Source: Clostridiales bacterium
Lineage (GTDB): Bacteria > Bacillota > Clostridia > Christensenellales > Aristaeellaceae
Length of the DNA: 13,214 nucleotides
Direction of reading: 5' to 3'
Assembly (NCBI GenBank): GCA_019419995.1
Contig: JAHZHZ010000028.1
Span: 1-13,214 of the forward strand
Shown here in pieces: positions 5,856 to 12,095 of the stretch. The position numbers were made by a program, and so were the translations under genes. The notes beneath the pieces were generated by a model. That model ran no database searches. It saw nothing but the letters and a program-made list of their open reading frames with translations, and was not told the origin of the DNA. Within the stretch, counting starts at the first letter, position 1. Each line of letters begins with the position of its first letter.

Positions 5856-7403
5856 ATGCTCAGGTCGCACGAGAAAACCAGATCGCACAAAAACAGTGTT
5901 GGGCGCGCCATATTCGTGGCGTTGGCCTTGCTTTTGCAGATAGGTTATCTGGTTAAGTTTATCAGTCAGGCCGGCAGCTACTCCCCGTATATTAATCTGC
6001 TGATGGAAATCCTGGCACTGGCTACAGCCGTCACTATTTACAACCAAAATCGTAGTTCTGCATCCAAGCTCACTTGGGTTGTGCTGATCCTCTTCTTCCC
6101 CGTATTAGGCTTGTGTTTGTATCTGCTGGTGGGCCAGCCCTGGGCCACGCGTTCCATACGGAAACGTTTTGAGCACGTGGACCGCAGTCTGGAGGGGCGG
6201 CTTCCCCAAGATGCCGACATTCTAGAAAGACTGCAACGCCAGCATGCCGGGGTTGCGGGCCAGATGCGCTATATTCTCAATTGGAGCAAATACCCGGTAT
6301 ACCAGAATACTCAGGTAGAATTTCATTCCCATGGCGAGGCCGCCTTCGACGCGCTCAAGTCTGAGCTTCGCAAAGCGCGCAAATTCATCTTTATGGAATA
6401 CCATGCCATTGAGCTCTCTCAATGTTTTCTGGAATTGGAAGAAATTCTCATTGAGCGTGCCCGTGCTGGGGTCGAAGTTCGGTTATTCTATGACGATGTA
6501 GGCAGCCTGACCTTCATCGGGCCCAACTTCGTATCTCGCATGGAAGCTCTGGGCATTCATTGTCGGGTTTTTAATCCCCTGATTCCCCTGGTAAGCGCCT
6601 TCATGAATAATCGCGACCACCGTAAGATCACCGTCATTGACGGCCGGGTGGGTTTTACAGGTGGATATAATCTGGCAGATGAATATTTCAACGTCAAGCA
6701 TCCCTACGGACACTGGAAGGACACGGGCCTGTTGCTGCGGGGAGAAGCCGTGCGCAGTCTGACGGTAATGTTTCTGGAGATGTGGAACGCGGTCAAGCGT
6801 CAGGATGTGGATTACAGTCCCTATACTGCTGCATCCAAGGAACGCTGCGCTTCAGACGGCTATGTGCAACCCTATGCCGATTCCCCGCTGGACGATGAAC
6901 GTGTAGGTGAAAATGTATATCTGAATCTGCTCAAAAATGCAAGACACTACGCCTGGATAACCACCCCTTATCTCATTTTAGACGATGAACTGACCAGTGA
7001 ACTGACCCTAGCCGCCAAACGTGGCGTAGATGTGCGTATCTTCACTCCCGGCATTCCGGATAAAAAACTGGTATTTCAACTGACGCGCTCTTACTACAAT
7101 CAATTGGTGAGGGGCGGCGTGCGCATCTTTGAATATTCACCCGGCTTCCTACATGCAAAGCAAATGCTGGTGGATGGAGAACTTGCCGTAGTTGGAACCA
7201 TTAATCTGGACTTTCGCAGCCTGTATCTGCACTTTGAAAATGGCGTACTACTCTATGGTTGTAGCGCTATTGCTGATATTCGCCGGGATTTTGAGGCCCT
7301 CAAGCCCATTTGTCGGGAAATGACTCAAAAATATGCCCGCGCACGTATGCGACACCGGCGCATTGGGGAAAGTTTGCTCAGGTTGTTTGCTCCACTGCTG
7401 TAG
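5856..7403 (+). CDS. cls: Cardiolipin synthase, two HKD motifs
   Basis: A 515-residue membrane-bound phospholipase D-superfamily enzyme that joins two phosphatidylglycerols to cardiolipin and glycerol. It has three hydrophobic segments at the N-terminus (about 18-37, 43-62 and 72-93; PLDc_N-like region), then two catalytic HKD motifs: His255-x-Lys257-x4-Asp262 followed by GRVGFTGGYN, and His433-x-Lys435-x4-Asp440 followed by GTINLDFRS. Length is normal for Firmicute Cls. The ATG at 5856 is preceded by a purine-rich AGGAAAGCGGGG. It ends with TAG and is followed after 45 bases by the phospholipase C-family gene, so both are probably on one transcript acting on membrane phospholipids. Confidence 0.95.
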   Translation: MLRSHEKTRSHKNSVGRAIFVALALLLQIGYLVKFISQAGSYSPYINLLMEILALATAVTIYNQNRSSASKLTWVVLILFFPVLGLCLYLLVGQPWATRSIRKRFEHVDRSLEGRLPQDADILERLQRQHAGVAGQMRYILNWSKYPVYQNTQVEFHSHGEAAFDALKSELRKARKFIFMEYHAIELSQCFLELEEILIERARAGVEVRLFYDDVGSLTFIGPNFVSRMEALGIHCRVFNPLIPLVSAFMNNRDHRKITVIDGRVGFTGGYNLADEYFNVKHPYGHWKDTGLLLRGEAVRSLTVMFLEMWNAVKRQDVDYSPYTAASKERCASDGYVQPYADSPLDDERVGENVYLNLLKNARHYAWITTPYLILDDELTSELTLAAKRGVDVRIFTPGIPDKKLVFQLTRSYYNQLVRGGVRIFEYSPGFLHAKQMLVDGELAVVGTINLDFRSLYLHFENGVLLYGCSAIADIRRDFEALKPICREMTQKYARARMRHRRIGESLLRLFAPLL

Positions 7404-7448
7404 CGGACAAATCATTGTCCCGTCATTTGAAAAAAAGAAGGAGATCCC

Positions 7449-8216
7449 ATGCCTGACCAACTTGCTCATATTCTCTTTGCCCGCCGAGTACTCGCAGCAT
7501 GCCCTGTTTCCTTGCGGAAACGAATCTGCATTGAAAGTACCGCCTTTCGTGCGGGTACTTTCGGTCCCGATCCGCTGTTTAACGATCCTAATCCCCGACG
7601 CAGAGCCGAGGGTTTTGAGCTTCATCGCCAACCTGGACGCGTCTCTCTGGAGCGCATGCGTAAACCAGTGCAAGAAGCGATGCCCTGGGCTGCGGACTAT
7701 GCCGCTGGTTTCTTCTGCCACTACGCCCTGGACCGGCTGTGCCATCCGGAGCTCAAAGCATTGGCTAGCCGGGAAAAATTCAACCATTTAATTGTAGAAT
7801 CTGCATACGATCAGCTGCTGCATTGCCGGGGTGCGGAGGAGATGCCTCGGAAAATTGAACTGAGTCCCAGCGCCTTGCACACCGCTGCTCTGATGTATCA
7901 TCGGCTCACTCCGAGGCAATTTCGCATGGACCTAAACGCCTTTTGGCGCATCCGCCGAATGCTGATTTCCTGGGGAGGGACGCCGATGGCCGATCTGGTG
8001 GGCAAATTTCATCCCGCCTGGGATGGTTTGATTCCCCGCCGCATCCTTCCGGTAGCCGTTGCTGAGGGAGTAATGATGTTGGAAGAGTTGGTAGATGCCT
8101 CCATAGAAATATCCGCCCAACAGCTCGTTCGTTACTTTGCGGCCATTGATGACGATACCCCCCTGGATCCCTGGCTGAACGCAGATTTTGCCGGAGGACA
8201 ACACAGGAATGATTGA
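7449..8216 (+). CDS. Zinc-dependent phospholipase C family protein
   Basis: A 255-residue member of the zinc-dependent phospholipase C superfamily (the fold of clostridial alpha-toxin and B. cereus PLC). Visible family features are MPDQLAHILFA (His7) at the start, a FGPDPLF segment, and the H-x3-D-x3-H motif CHYALDRLCHPE (His91, Asp95, His99). No signal peptide is seen, unlike the secreted toxins, so it is probably intracellular and of unknown substrate. AGAAGGAG lies just before ATG 7449. It follows cls by 45 bases, which fits a shared role in phospholipid turnover. The promoter of the next operon overlaps its stop codon. Enzymatic activity is inferred only. Confidence 0.85.
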   Translation: MPDQLAHILFARRVLAACPVSLRKRICIESTAFRAGTFGPDPLFNDPNPRRRAEGFELHRQPGRVSLERMRKPVQEAMPWAADYAAGFFCHYALDRLCHPELKALASREKFNHLIVESAYDQLLHCRGAEEMPRKIELSPSALHTAALMYHRLTPRQFRMDLNAFWRIRRMLISWGGTPMADLVGKFHPAWDGLIPRRILPVAVAEGVMMLEELVDASIEISAQQLVRYFAAIDDDTPLDPWLNADFAGGQHRND

Positions 8217-8241
8217 CAGATTCTCCCTCATGCAATATCAT
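8213..8241 (+). promoter_or_regulatory. Promoter of the exported-protein/sodium-pump operon
   Basis: A perfect TTGACA (8213-8218) overlapping the TGA of the phospholipase gene, a 17-base spacer and TATCAT (8236-8241). A small perfect inverted repeat, CAATAT-C-ATATTG (8233-8245), covers the -10 and could be an operator. Confidence 0.7.
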
Positions 8242-8287
8242 ATTGTTGATCGTGGAAATGTAATGAACGAGGCAGGAGGGAACAGCG

Positions 8288-8635
8288 ATGGTCAGACGCA
8301 GGGCCTTGTGCAGTGCACTTTTGTGCCTTATCGCCCTGACAATCGCTTCTGCCTGTTGGGCAGATTGTCTTTCCGCCGAAGAAGATCTTGACACTCAGGC
8401 TCTAATACCCATTCAAATGCAGCGCGTTCCCGTGAACATGCGCCTAACAGCTCTGACTGAACCTGGTCAGCGTCACTGTCTTTCAAGCTGTGATAATACT
8501 TTCCCGTTACATTTTCACAACGGTTCACCTGAGCGCAGTGGCATGCCTTTGAAGGGGCTTCGCCTGTTTGTGCATCATTTGGGGCACCCTCTTCATGCCC
8601 CGCCCGTTCCTTTTTTGGCGTTTTCTAAAAAATAA
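8288..8635 (+). CDS. Small exported protein of unknown function
   Basis: A 115-residue ORF with a good AGGAGGG (8274-8280) seven bases before its ATG and an N-terminus that looks like a signal peptide: RRR, a hydrophobic core (about residues 6-22), then either a lipobox-like ASAC (Cys23) or a type I site after CWA (residue 25). The rest has no family I recognise; the last part is rich in His and Pro (VHHLGHPLHAPP). Its 3' end overlaps a GC-rich hairpin followed by Ts (8581-8616), so the C-terminal part may be a chance extension or the result of a frameshift. It lies 20 bases before the sodium-pump beta gene and shares its promoter. Start and signal peptide are fairly convincing; function is unknown. 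Confidence 0.5.
   Translation: MVRRRALCSALLCLIALTIASACWADCLSAEEDLDTQALIPIQMQRVPVNMRLTALTEPGQRHCLSSCDNTFPLHFHNGSPERSGMPLKGLRLFVHHLGHPLHAPPVPFLAFSKK
8581..8616 (+). terminator. Weak terminator-like hairpin before the sodium-pump gene
   Basis: GGGGCA (8581-8586) pairs with TGCCCC (8596-8601) around a nine-base loop; six Ts follow at 8611-8616, but nine bases after the stem, which is a poor spacing. It lies inside the end of the preceding ORF, 40 bases before the beta-subunit start, and could attenuate downstream expression. Confidence 0.3.
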
Positions 8636-8655
8636 AGCGGTTCGGAGGCATACAA

Positions 8656-9747
8656 ATGGATACATTTCTGAATAACTTTACCTCGATCACCTGGCAGATG
8701 CTGCTCATGTGGATCATCGGTGGTGCACTGATTTATCTGGCCATCAAAAAGGAGATGGAACCAACGCTGCTGTTGCCCATGGGTTTCGGCGCCATACTGG
8801 TCAACCTTCCCTTCTCGGGTGCTCGAGAGGTGCTGGACGTGTTGTACAATGCCGGCATCGCCAACGAGTTGTTTCCCCTGTTGCTGTTCATTGGCATTGG
8901 CGCCATGATTGACTTTGGCCCCCTGCTCTCCAATCCTCGGATGCTGCTCATCGGTGCCGCAGCCCAGTTTGGCATCTTCTTCACCCTGTCCATGGCCAGA
9001 CTATTGGGCTTTGAACTCACAGATGCGGCCTCCATTGCCATCATTGGCGCGGCAGATGGGCCCACTTCCATCGTAGTCGCCAATCACTTCGGCACAAAAT
9101 ATATTGGTGCTATTATCGTAGCAGCCTATTCCTACATGGCACTAGTGCCCATCGTGCAACCTCCCTTCATCAAACTGGTAACCACAAAGAAGGAACGCCG
9201 CATCCGCATGGAATACAATCCCCAATCCGTCTCCAAACAATTGCGCATTCTGTTCCCAATCTTTGTCACCGTATTGGCGGGGATTGCCGCCCCGGCTTCC
9301 GTATCCCTGGTGGGCTTTTTAATGTTTGGCAATCTGATCCGTGAATGCGGTGTTCTGGAAAGCCTCTCTCAGACAGCACAAAGTGCCTTGGCTAATCTAA
9401 TCACCCTGTTGCTGGGTATTACGGTAGCCATCAGCATGCGCGCCGAAGATTTCCTGCAACTGCAGACCCTCATGATTCTAGGCTTGGGTTTGGTAGCCTT
9501 CATCTTTGATACCATCGGTGGTGTACTGTTTGTAAAATTCTTGAATCTGTTCAAGAAGGAAAAGCTCAACCCCATGATCGGCGCAGCCGGCATTTCTGCC
9601 TTCCCCATGGCATCTCGGGTGGTGCACAAGATGGGGTTGAAGGAAGATCCCTTCAATTATCTGCTGATGCACGCGGCCGGTGCCAATGTGGCTGGCCAAA
9701 TTGCTTCTGTTATCGCGGGCGGTCTGATCATTTCCCTGGTGGGTTAA
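8656..9747 (+). CDS. Sodium-translocating decarboxylase beta subunit (OadB/MmdB/GcdB family)
   Basis: A 363-residue multi-pass membrane protein, the beta subunit of biotin-dependent Na+ pump decarboxylases. It releases CO2 from carboxybiotin and exports Na+. Family signatures are clear: GAADGPTSIVVANHF with the essential Asp (Asp134), the AGISAFPMASRV segment, and HAAGANVAGQIASVIAGG with the conserved Asn (Asn344). The N-terminus is somewhat short but begins with a normal hydrophobic helix. GGAGG (8644-8648) precedes the ATG by seven bases. Which acid is decarboxylated (oxaloacetate, methylmalonyl-CoA or glutaconyl-CoA) depends on the alpha subunit, which is not here. A 39-residue gamma-like peptide follows directly. 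The enzyme's other parts must be encoded elsewhere. Confidence 0.95.
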   Translation: MDTFLNNFTSITWQMLLMWIIGGALIYLAIKKEMEPTLLLPMGFGAILVNLPFSGAREVLDVLYNAGIANELFPLLLFIGIGAMIDFGPLLSNPRMLLIGAAAQFGIFFTLSMARLLGFELTDAASIAIIGAADGPTSIVVANHFGTKYIGAIIVAAYSYMALVPIVQPPFIKLVTTKKERRIRMEYNPQSVSKQLRILFPIFVTVLAGIAAPASVSLVGFLMFGNLIRECGVLESLSQTAQSALANLITLLLGITVAISMRAEDFLQLQTLMILGLGLVAFIFDTIGGVLFVKFLNLFKKEKLNPMIGAAGISAFPMASRVVHKMGLKEDPFNYLLMHAAGANVAGQIASVIAGGLIISLVG

Positions 9748-9760
9748 GGAGGTGTCTGGC

Positions 9761-9880
9761 ATGCATTTTTCCGCTTTTCTGAGTTCCCTGCGCATCATGG
9801 GCCAGGGTTTGTTGGCCATCTTTGCAGTGATGATCTGCATCTGGCTGATGATCGTACTGATTAAACACGTATTTCGTTGA
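9761..9880 (+). CDS. 39-residue membrane peptide, minimal OadG-like gamma subunit
   Basis: An ATG at 9761 follows AAGGAGGTG (9746-9754), which overlaps the stop of the beta-subunit gene, and opens 39 codons ending in TGA at 9878-9880. The peptide has a short N-terminal amphipathic part, then GQGLLAIFAVMICIWLMIVL as a single membrane helix, and ends with basic residues KHVFR. This matches the helix of decarboxylase gamma subunits (a G-x-G start, long hydrophobic run, then Lys), but the hydrophilic metal-binding tail is missing. Position directly after the beta gene supports a role in assembling the pump. It is followed after 11 bases by the operon terminator. The call rests on position and topology, not on strong sequence identity. 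Confidence 0.7.
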   Translation: MHFSAFLSSLRIMGQGLLAIFAVMICIWLMIVLIKHVFR

Positions 9881-9891
9881 ATATTGCACCG

Positions 9892-9930
9892 AACCGGATG
9901 TCAGCCCCTACTCGACATCCGGTTTTCCTT
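9892..9930 (+). terminator. Terminator of the sodium-pump operon
   Basis: An 11-bp perfect stem, AACCGGATGTC (9892-9902) with GACATCCGGTT (9914-9924), runs into TTTTCCTT (9923-9930), 11 bases after the gamma-like peptide stop. Confidence 0.88.
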
Positions 9931-9972
9931 GCACAAATCCCCTATTTGAGCTCAATACCCATGCACAATTCG

Positions 9973-9998
9973 GGCCCGTGCGACATCCCGCACGGGCC
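9973..9998. terminator. Second hairpin between the converging operons
   Basis: A perfect 10-bp stem, GGCCCGTGCG (9973-9982) with CGCACGGGCC (9989-9998) and a six-base loop. On the plus strand a loose T-rich tail follows; on the minus strand there is little T tract, although it sits 20 bases after the flavodoxin stop. It probably separates the convergent operons and may act for either. Confidence 0.6.
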
Positions 9999-10017
9999 TT
10001 CTGTTTGTAGCTTTTTT

Positions 10018-10431
10018 TCACTTCAACGCTTCCCCCATTTTTTTGCAACGTTCCAACACATCCTCGTCCGGAGCCTCCTGACAGATCACGCTCTCGCACA
10101 CAAGAATGGCACCTACCGAGCGGCAATCCTCCTCCCAGTTGCGCATCCATTCTCCATCCCCCCAGCCATAAGAACCAAACAGCGCCAATTTTTTATTCTT
10201 CAGTAATGGCCTGCAAGCCGCAAACATCGGCTCAAATTCACTCTCTTCCAACTGTTCCGCGCCCATCGATGGACATCCAAAAGCAATGACATCAAACAGA
10301 TCTACCTGTTCCGGGCTAAAGCCATCCGCCGTAAACAATGTACCTCCACTACCCTTTGCTACAGCTTCCGCCATTGCTTGAGTGTTGCCTGTTCCACTCC
10401 AATAAACTACCGCTATTCTATTCATACACAT
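10018..10431 (-). CDS. Flavodoxin
   Basis: A 137-residue short-chain flavodoxin, an FMN-carrying low-potential electron carrier that replaces ferredoxin when iron is scarce in many bacteria. The N-terminal phosphate loop SGTGNTQAM (about residues 12-20) is diagnostic, and FGCPSMGAEQLEESEFEPM and FGSYGWGDGEWMRNWEEDC match the two FMN-ring-binding loops. The start at 10431 has GGGAGG five bases upstream; a second ATG at 10425 (MNRIAVV) is also possible and closer to the usual family start. It is the second gene of an operon, 31 bases after the DUF3793 gene, under the GTTAG-N6-CTAAC operators, which fits control by iron or another metal. Confidence 0.92.
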   Translation of the reverse strand: MCMNRIAVVYWSGTGNTQAMAEAVAKGSGGTLFTADGFSPEQVDLFDVIAFGCPSMGAEQLEESEFEPMFAACRPLLKNKKLALFGSYGWGDGEWMRNWEEDCRSVGAILVCESVICQEAPDEDVLERCKKMGEALK

Positions 10432-10462
10432 TCAAACCTCCCTCAGGTTCGCTTTTGGTAAG

Positions 10463-11023
10463 TCACACAGTCACCGTCAACTTCTTAACGTCGAATCCTC
10501 TTTCATAACATGCGAGATAAACTTCCCTACATTTCCGGTATAGCTGGAAACGTCTGCGGGCTTCCTGTTCGTTCGAATAAACTTTCCATACTCCCAAACA
10601 ACAATATGCCTGTCCACGATTCTCAATAAAACCTTCCACATCTTCCAAGGGATAATCCAGAAAAATTCCAATCTCATGGGGAAAGTCATCGCCTTCTGCA
10701 ACCTTACAACTCAACTTTTCTATATCTTCCTTCAGAGTATAACCTTCATACCCCTGCCGTTTCAGAAATTCCCTTACCGCCGGATTGTGCAATCGCCTCT
10801 CTAAAGCAGCAGGGCGATATACATATACCAGCGAATCTGCTCGAACCCCATTGAAAACACACAGCCGCACCCCCTTTCCGCTCAACACTGCATCTGCCTC
10901 CCTAACGCAATCCGCACAACTCACCTCTCCCTCCTCACGCCATGTAAACAGGCTCGCGCACTTGTGTCCTGCCAGCGTGGGTGCACAATGAGTGATCACA
11001 GCCCTTTCAAACGCTTCGCACAT
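10463..11023 (-). CDS. DUF3793 family protein
   Basis: A 186-residue protein of the DUF3793 family, cytoplasmic proteins of unknown function found in anaerobic Firmicutes and often beside flavodoxin or ferrous-iron genes. Recognisable parts are the ITHCAPTLAGHKCASLFTW start, the central RPAALERRLHNP and FLKRQGYEG segments, the HEIGIFLDYPLEDVEGFI core and WKVYSNEQEARRRF. Several Cys and His residues are spread through the chain, but no ordered metal site is obvious. The ATG at 11023 (MCEAFE) is preferred because GAGG lies seven bases before it; the ATG at 11038 has no room for a ribosome site. It is the first gene of the operon, after a leader of about 140 bases. Confidence 0.85.
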   Translation of the reverse strand: MCEAFERAVITHCAPTLAGHKCASLFTWREEGEVSCADCVREADAVLSGKGVRLCVFNGVRADSLVYVYRPAALERRLHNPAVREFLKRQGYEGYTLKEDIEKLSCKVAEGDDFPHEIGIFLDYPLEDVEGFIENRGQAYCCLGVWKVYSNEQEARRRFQLYRKCREVYLACYERGFDVKKLTVTV

Positions 11024-11092
11024 CTTCTTTCCTCTCATTCCTCTTCAAGCCTGATTTCCCACATTTGCAAAATGCTGAGCTGAAGCTTTTGC

Positions 11093-11124
11093 TGCCTTTA
11101 GTTAGTATATCCTAACTAAAGGCA
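11093..11124 (-). promoter_or_regulatory. Operator-like inverted repeat 1 in the DUF3793 leader
   Basis: Two perfect 13-base arms, TGCCTTTAGTTAG (11093-11105) and CTAACTAAAGGCA (11112-11124), flank TATATC. The core GTTAG-N6-CTAAC is repeated in the second site. It lies about 41-72 bases after the predicted transcript start, so it could be a roadblock operator or an RNA hairpin. Architecture resembles DtxR/IdeR/MntR-type sites (TTAGG...CCTAA), an inference from half-site sequence. Confidence 0.65.
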
Positions 11125-11148
11125 CGTAAAAATTCCCATCAGGGAGTG

Positions 11149-11164
11149 GTTAGGTATTACTAAC
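11149..11164 (-). promoter_or_regulatory. Operator-like inverted repeat 2 at the transcription start
   Basis: GTTAG (11149-11153), six bases, CTAAC (11160-11164), with an extra TAAC unit after it. Half-sites and spacing are identical to site 1; centres are 48 bp apart. It begins at the predicted transcription start, a classic position for a repressor. Confidence 0.65.
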
Positions 11165-11171
11165 TAACTGC

Positions 11172-11200
11172 ATAATAGCAAAAATATCCACAATTGTCAA
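11172..11200 (-). promoter_or_regulatory. Promoter of the DUF3793-flavodoxin operon
   Basis: On the minus strand a perfect TTGACA (11200-11195), a 17-base spacer and TATTAT (11177-11172). The predicted start is near 11165. The insertion sequence begins only about 40-50 bases upstream. Confidence 0.85.
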
Positions 11201-11247
11201 GCCCCGCTAAAATTTAAAAAAGCGTTTGTCAAAAAAATAGCAGTCAC

Positions 11248-11379
11248 AACCACCCGTAGAACGGGTGGTTTGACCAAGCCCTATAAGGGCTTATCTCTTG
11301 TGGTCGCCCTCTAAAGAGGGCATCGAAAGATCTGACAACCACAGTATTGTCACGGGCGGCCCCCTACTCGGGGGCTGCC
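11248..11379. repeat. Five consecutive hairpins at the IS200 right end
   Basis: Perfect or near-perfect stems follow one another: AACCACCCG/CGGGTGGTT (11248-11270); AAGCCCT/AGGGCTT (11276-11292); GCCCTC/GAGGGC (11306-11321); TGACAA/TTGTCA (11333-11352); and GGCGGCCCCC/GGGGGCTGCC (11355-11379, one G-T pair). The first is probably the strand-transfer hairpin of the IS; the last lies right after the transposase frame and may be its terminator. The rest could be a structured RNA. No T tract follows any stem closely. Confidence 0.7.
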
Positions 11380-11380
11380 T

Positions 11381-11857
11381 TTATTTGCCTTTCTTCTCCT
11401 GCTTACCCGTGAACGGGTCGATGAGCTCTTTCATGCTGATTTGATCGTTCATTATATCGTCCTGTAGCTGATTCTTGATATATTCTTTTATCGCACCCTC
11501 ATACTTTCCTACTGTATCTACCTAATACCCTCTGCACCAGAAATGCCGATTTCCATACTTATACTTCAGGTCTGCATGCCGATCAAATATCATCAGGCTA
11601 CTCTTGCTCTTCAGGTATCCCATAAACGCTGACACACTCAAATGCGGCGGGATCGCTACCAACATGTGAATATGATCTGGGCAACATTCTGCCTCGATTA
11701 TTTCCACTCCTTTTCGTTCGCATAGTTCTCTCAATATCTTTCCTATGTCCGCACGCAACTGCCTATAGATTATCTGTCTGCGATATTTCGCTGCAAATAC
11801 GATGTGGTACTTGCATCTCCACTTACTATGTGATAAACTTCTTACGTCATCCTTCAC
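11381..11857 (-). pseudogene. tnpA: IS200 transposase TnpA with an internal amber stop
   Basis: A GTG start at 11857 (GGGAGG seven bases upstream) opens a Y1 HUH transposase: SKWRCKYHIVFAAKYRRQ, the HUH motif in CPDHIHMLV, and MGYLKSKSSLMIFDRH. After 111 codons the frame meets TAG (11524-11522) within HFWCRGY. The same frame then continues for 46 more codons to TAA (11383-11381) with clear family sequence (VDTVGKYEGAIKEYIKNQ, later DPFTGKQ). Relatives have GYYVDTVG, so TAG replaces a Tyr codon. The catalytic Tyr of the YIKNQ helix lies downstream of the stop, so the 111-residue product should be inactive. A suppressor, readthrough or sequencing error would restore a normal 158-residue enzyme. 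Confidence 0.85.
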
Positions 11858-11940
11858 GATGATGCCTCCCTGCTTTTCTTGCGGTTGCCAGACCTCTTTT
11901 AGTTTAGCACAGGAGGCTTTTTCTTTAAGGTTTTTTGCCT

Positions 11941-11961
11941 ACCCCCAGTTGAACTGGGGGT
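11941..11961. repeat. IS200 left-end hairpin
   Basis: ACCCCCAG (11941-11948) pairs with CTGGGGGT (11954-11961) around a TTGAA loop, upstream of the transposase start on the minus strand. This is the position of the TnpA-recognised left-end hairpin in IS200/IS605 elements. Confidence 0.75.
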
Positions 11962-11984
11962 TTTATCTTGCCTATTCGGCGTAC

Positions 11985-12023
11985 AAAAAAAGGCTCGCGA
12001 ACAGGTATAACCTGTCGCGAGCC
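11985..12023 (-). terminator. Terminator of the potD-like gene
   Basis: On the minus strand a stem of about 13 bp with one bulged base (GGCTCGCG...CAGG with CCTG...CGCGAGCC, 11992-12023) is followed by seven Ts (11991-11985). It lies 72 bases after the potD stop and just outside the insertion sequence. Confidence 0.9.
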
Positions 12024-12095
12024 CAAATGAAACGTTTAAATCACTTAACGTACCATTTTCTCCCAGCAACGGCCGGGAATCACCGTTGTTTACCT

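Larger units (their letters stand above)
11240..11970 (-). mobile_element. Solo IS200-type insertion sequence (IS200/IS605 family)
   Basis: A Y1-transposase gene alone, without tnpB, lies between end structures of the IS200 kind. These are an inverted-repeat hairpin at the transposase-upstream end (11941-11961) and a hairpin near the other tip (11248-11270), with no terminal inverted repeats. Total length of about 0.7 kb is normal for IS200 elements. The family makes no target duplications, so exact tips cannot be fixed from one sequence and the limits given are approximate. It sits between the potD terminator and the DUF3793 promoter and appears to disrupt no gene. Confidence 0.85.

Noticed and set aside
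9877..10206. A 109-codon plus-strand open frame opposite flavodoxin
   Set aside because: It covers two hairpins and is antisense to a clear flavodoxin; no ribosome site.
11248..11379. Classical TnpB guide RNA (omega RNA)
   Set aside because: No tnpB gene is present in the window, and the stems alone do not establish a guide RNA.
11522..11524. Programmed recoding of TAG as an amino acid genome-wide
   Set aside because: Cardiolipin synthase ends with TAG at its expected C-terminus, and no recoding signal is visible, so a simple nonsense change is more likely.
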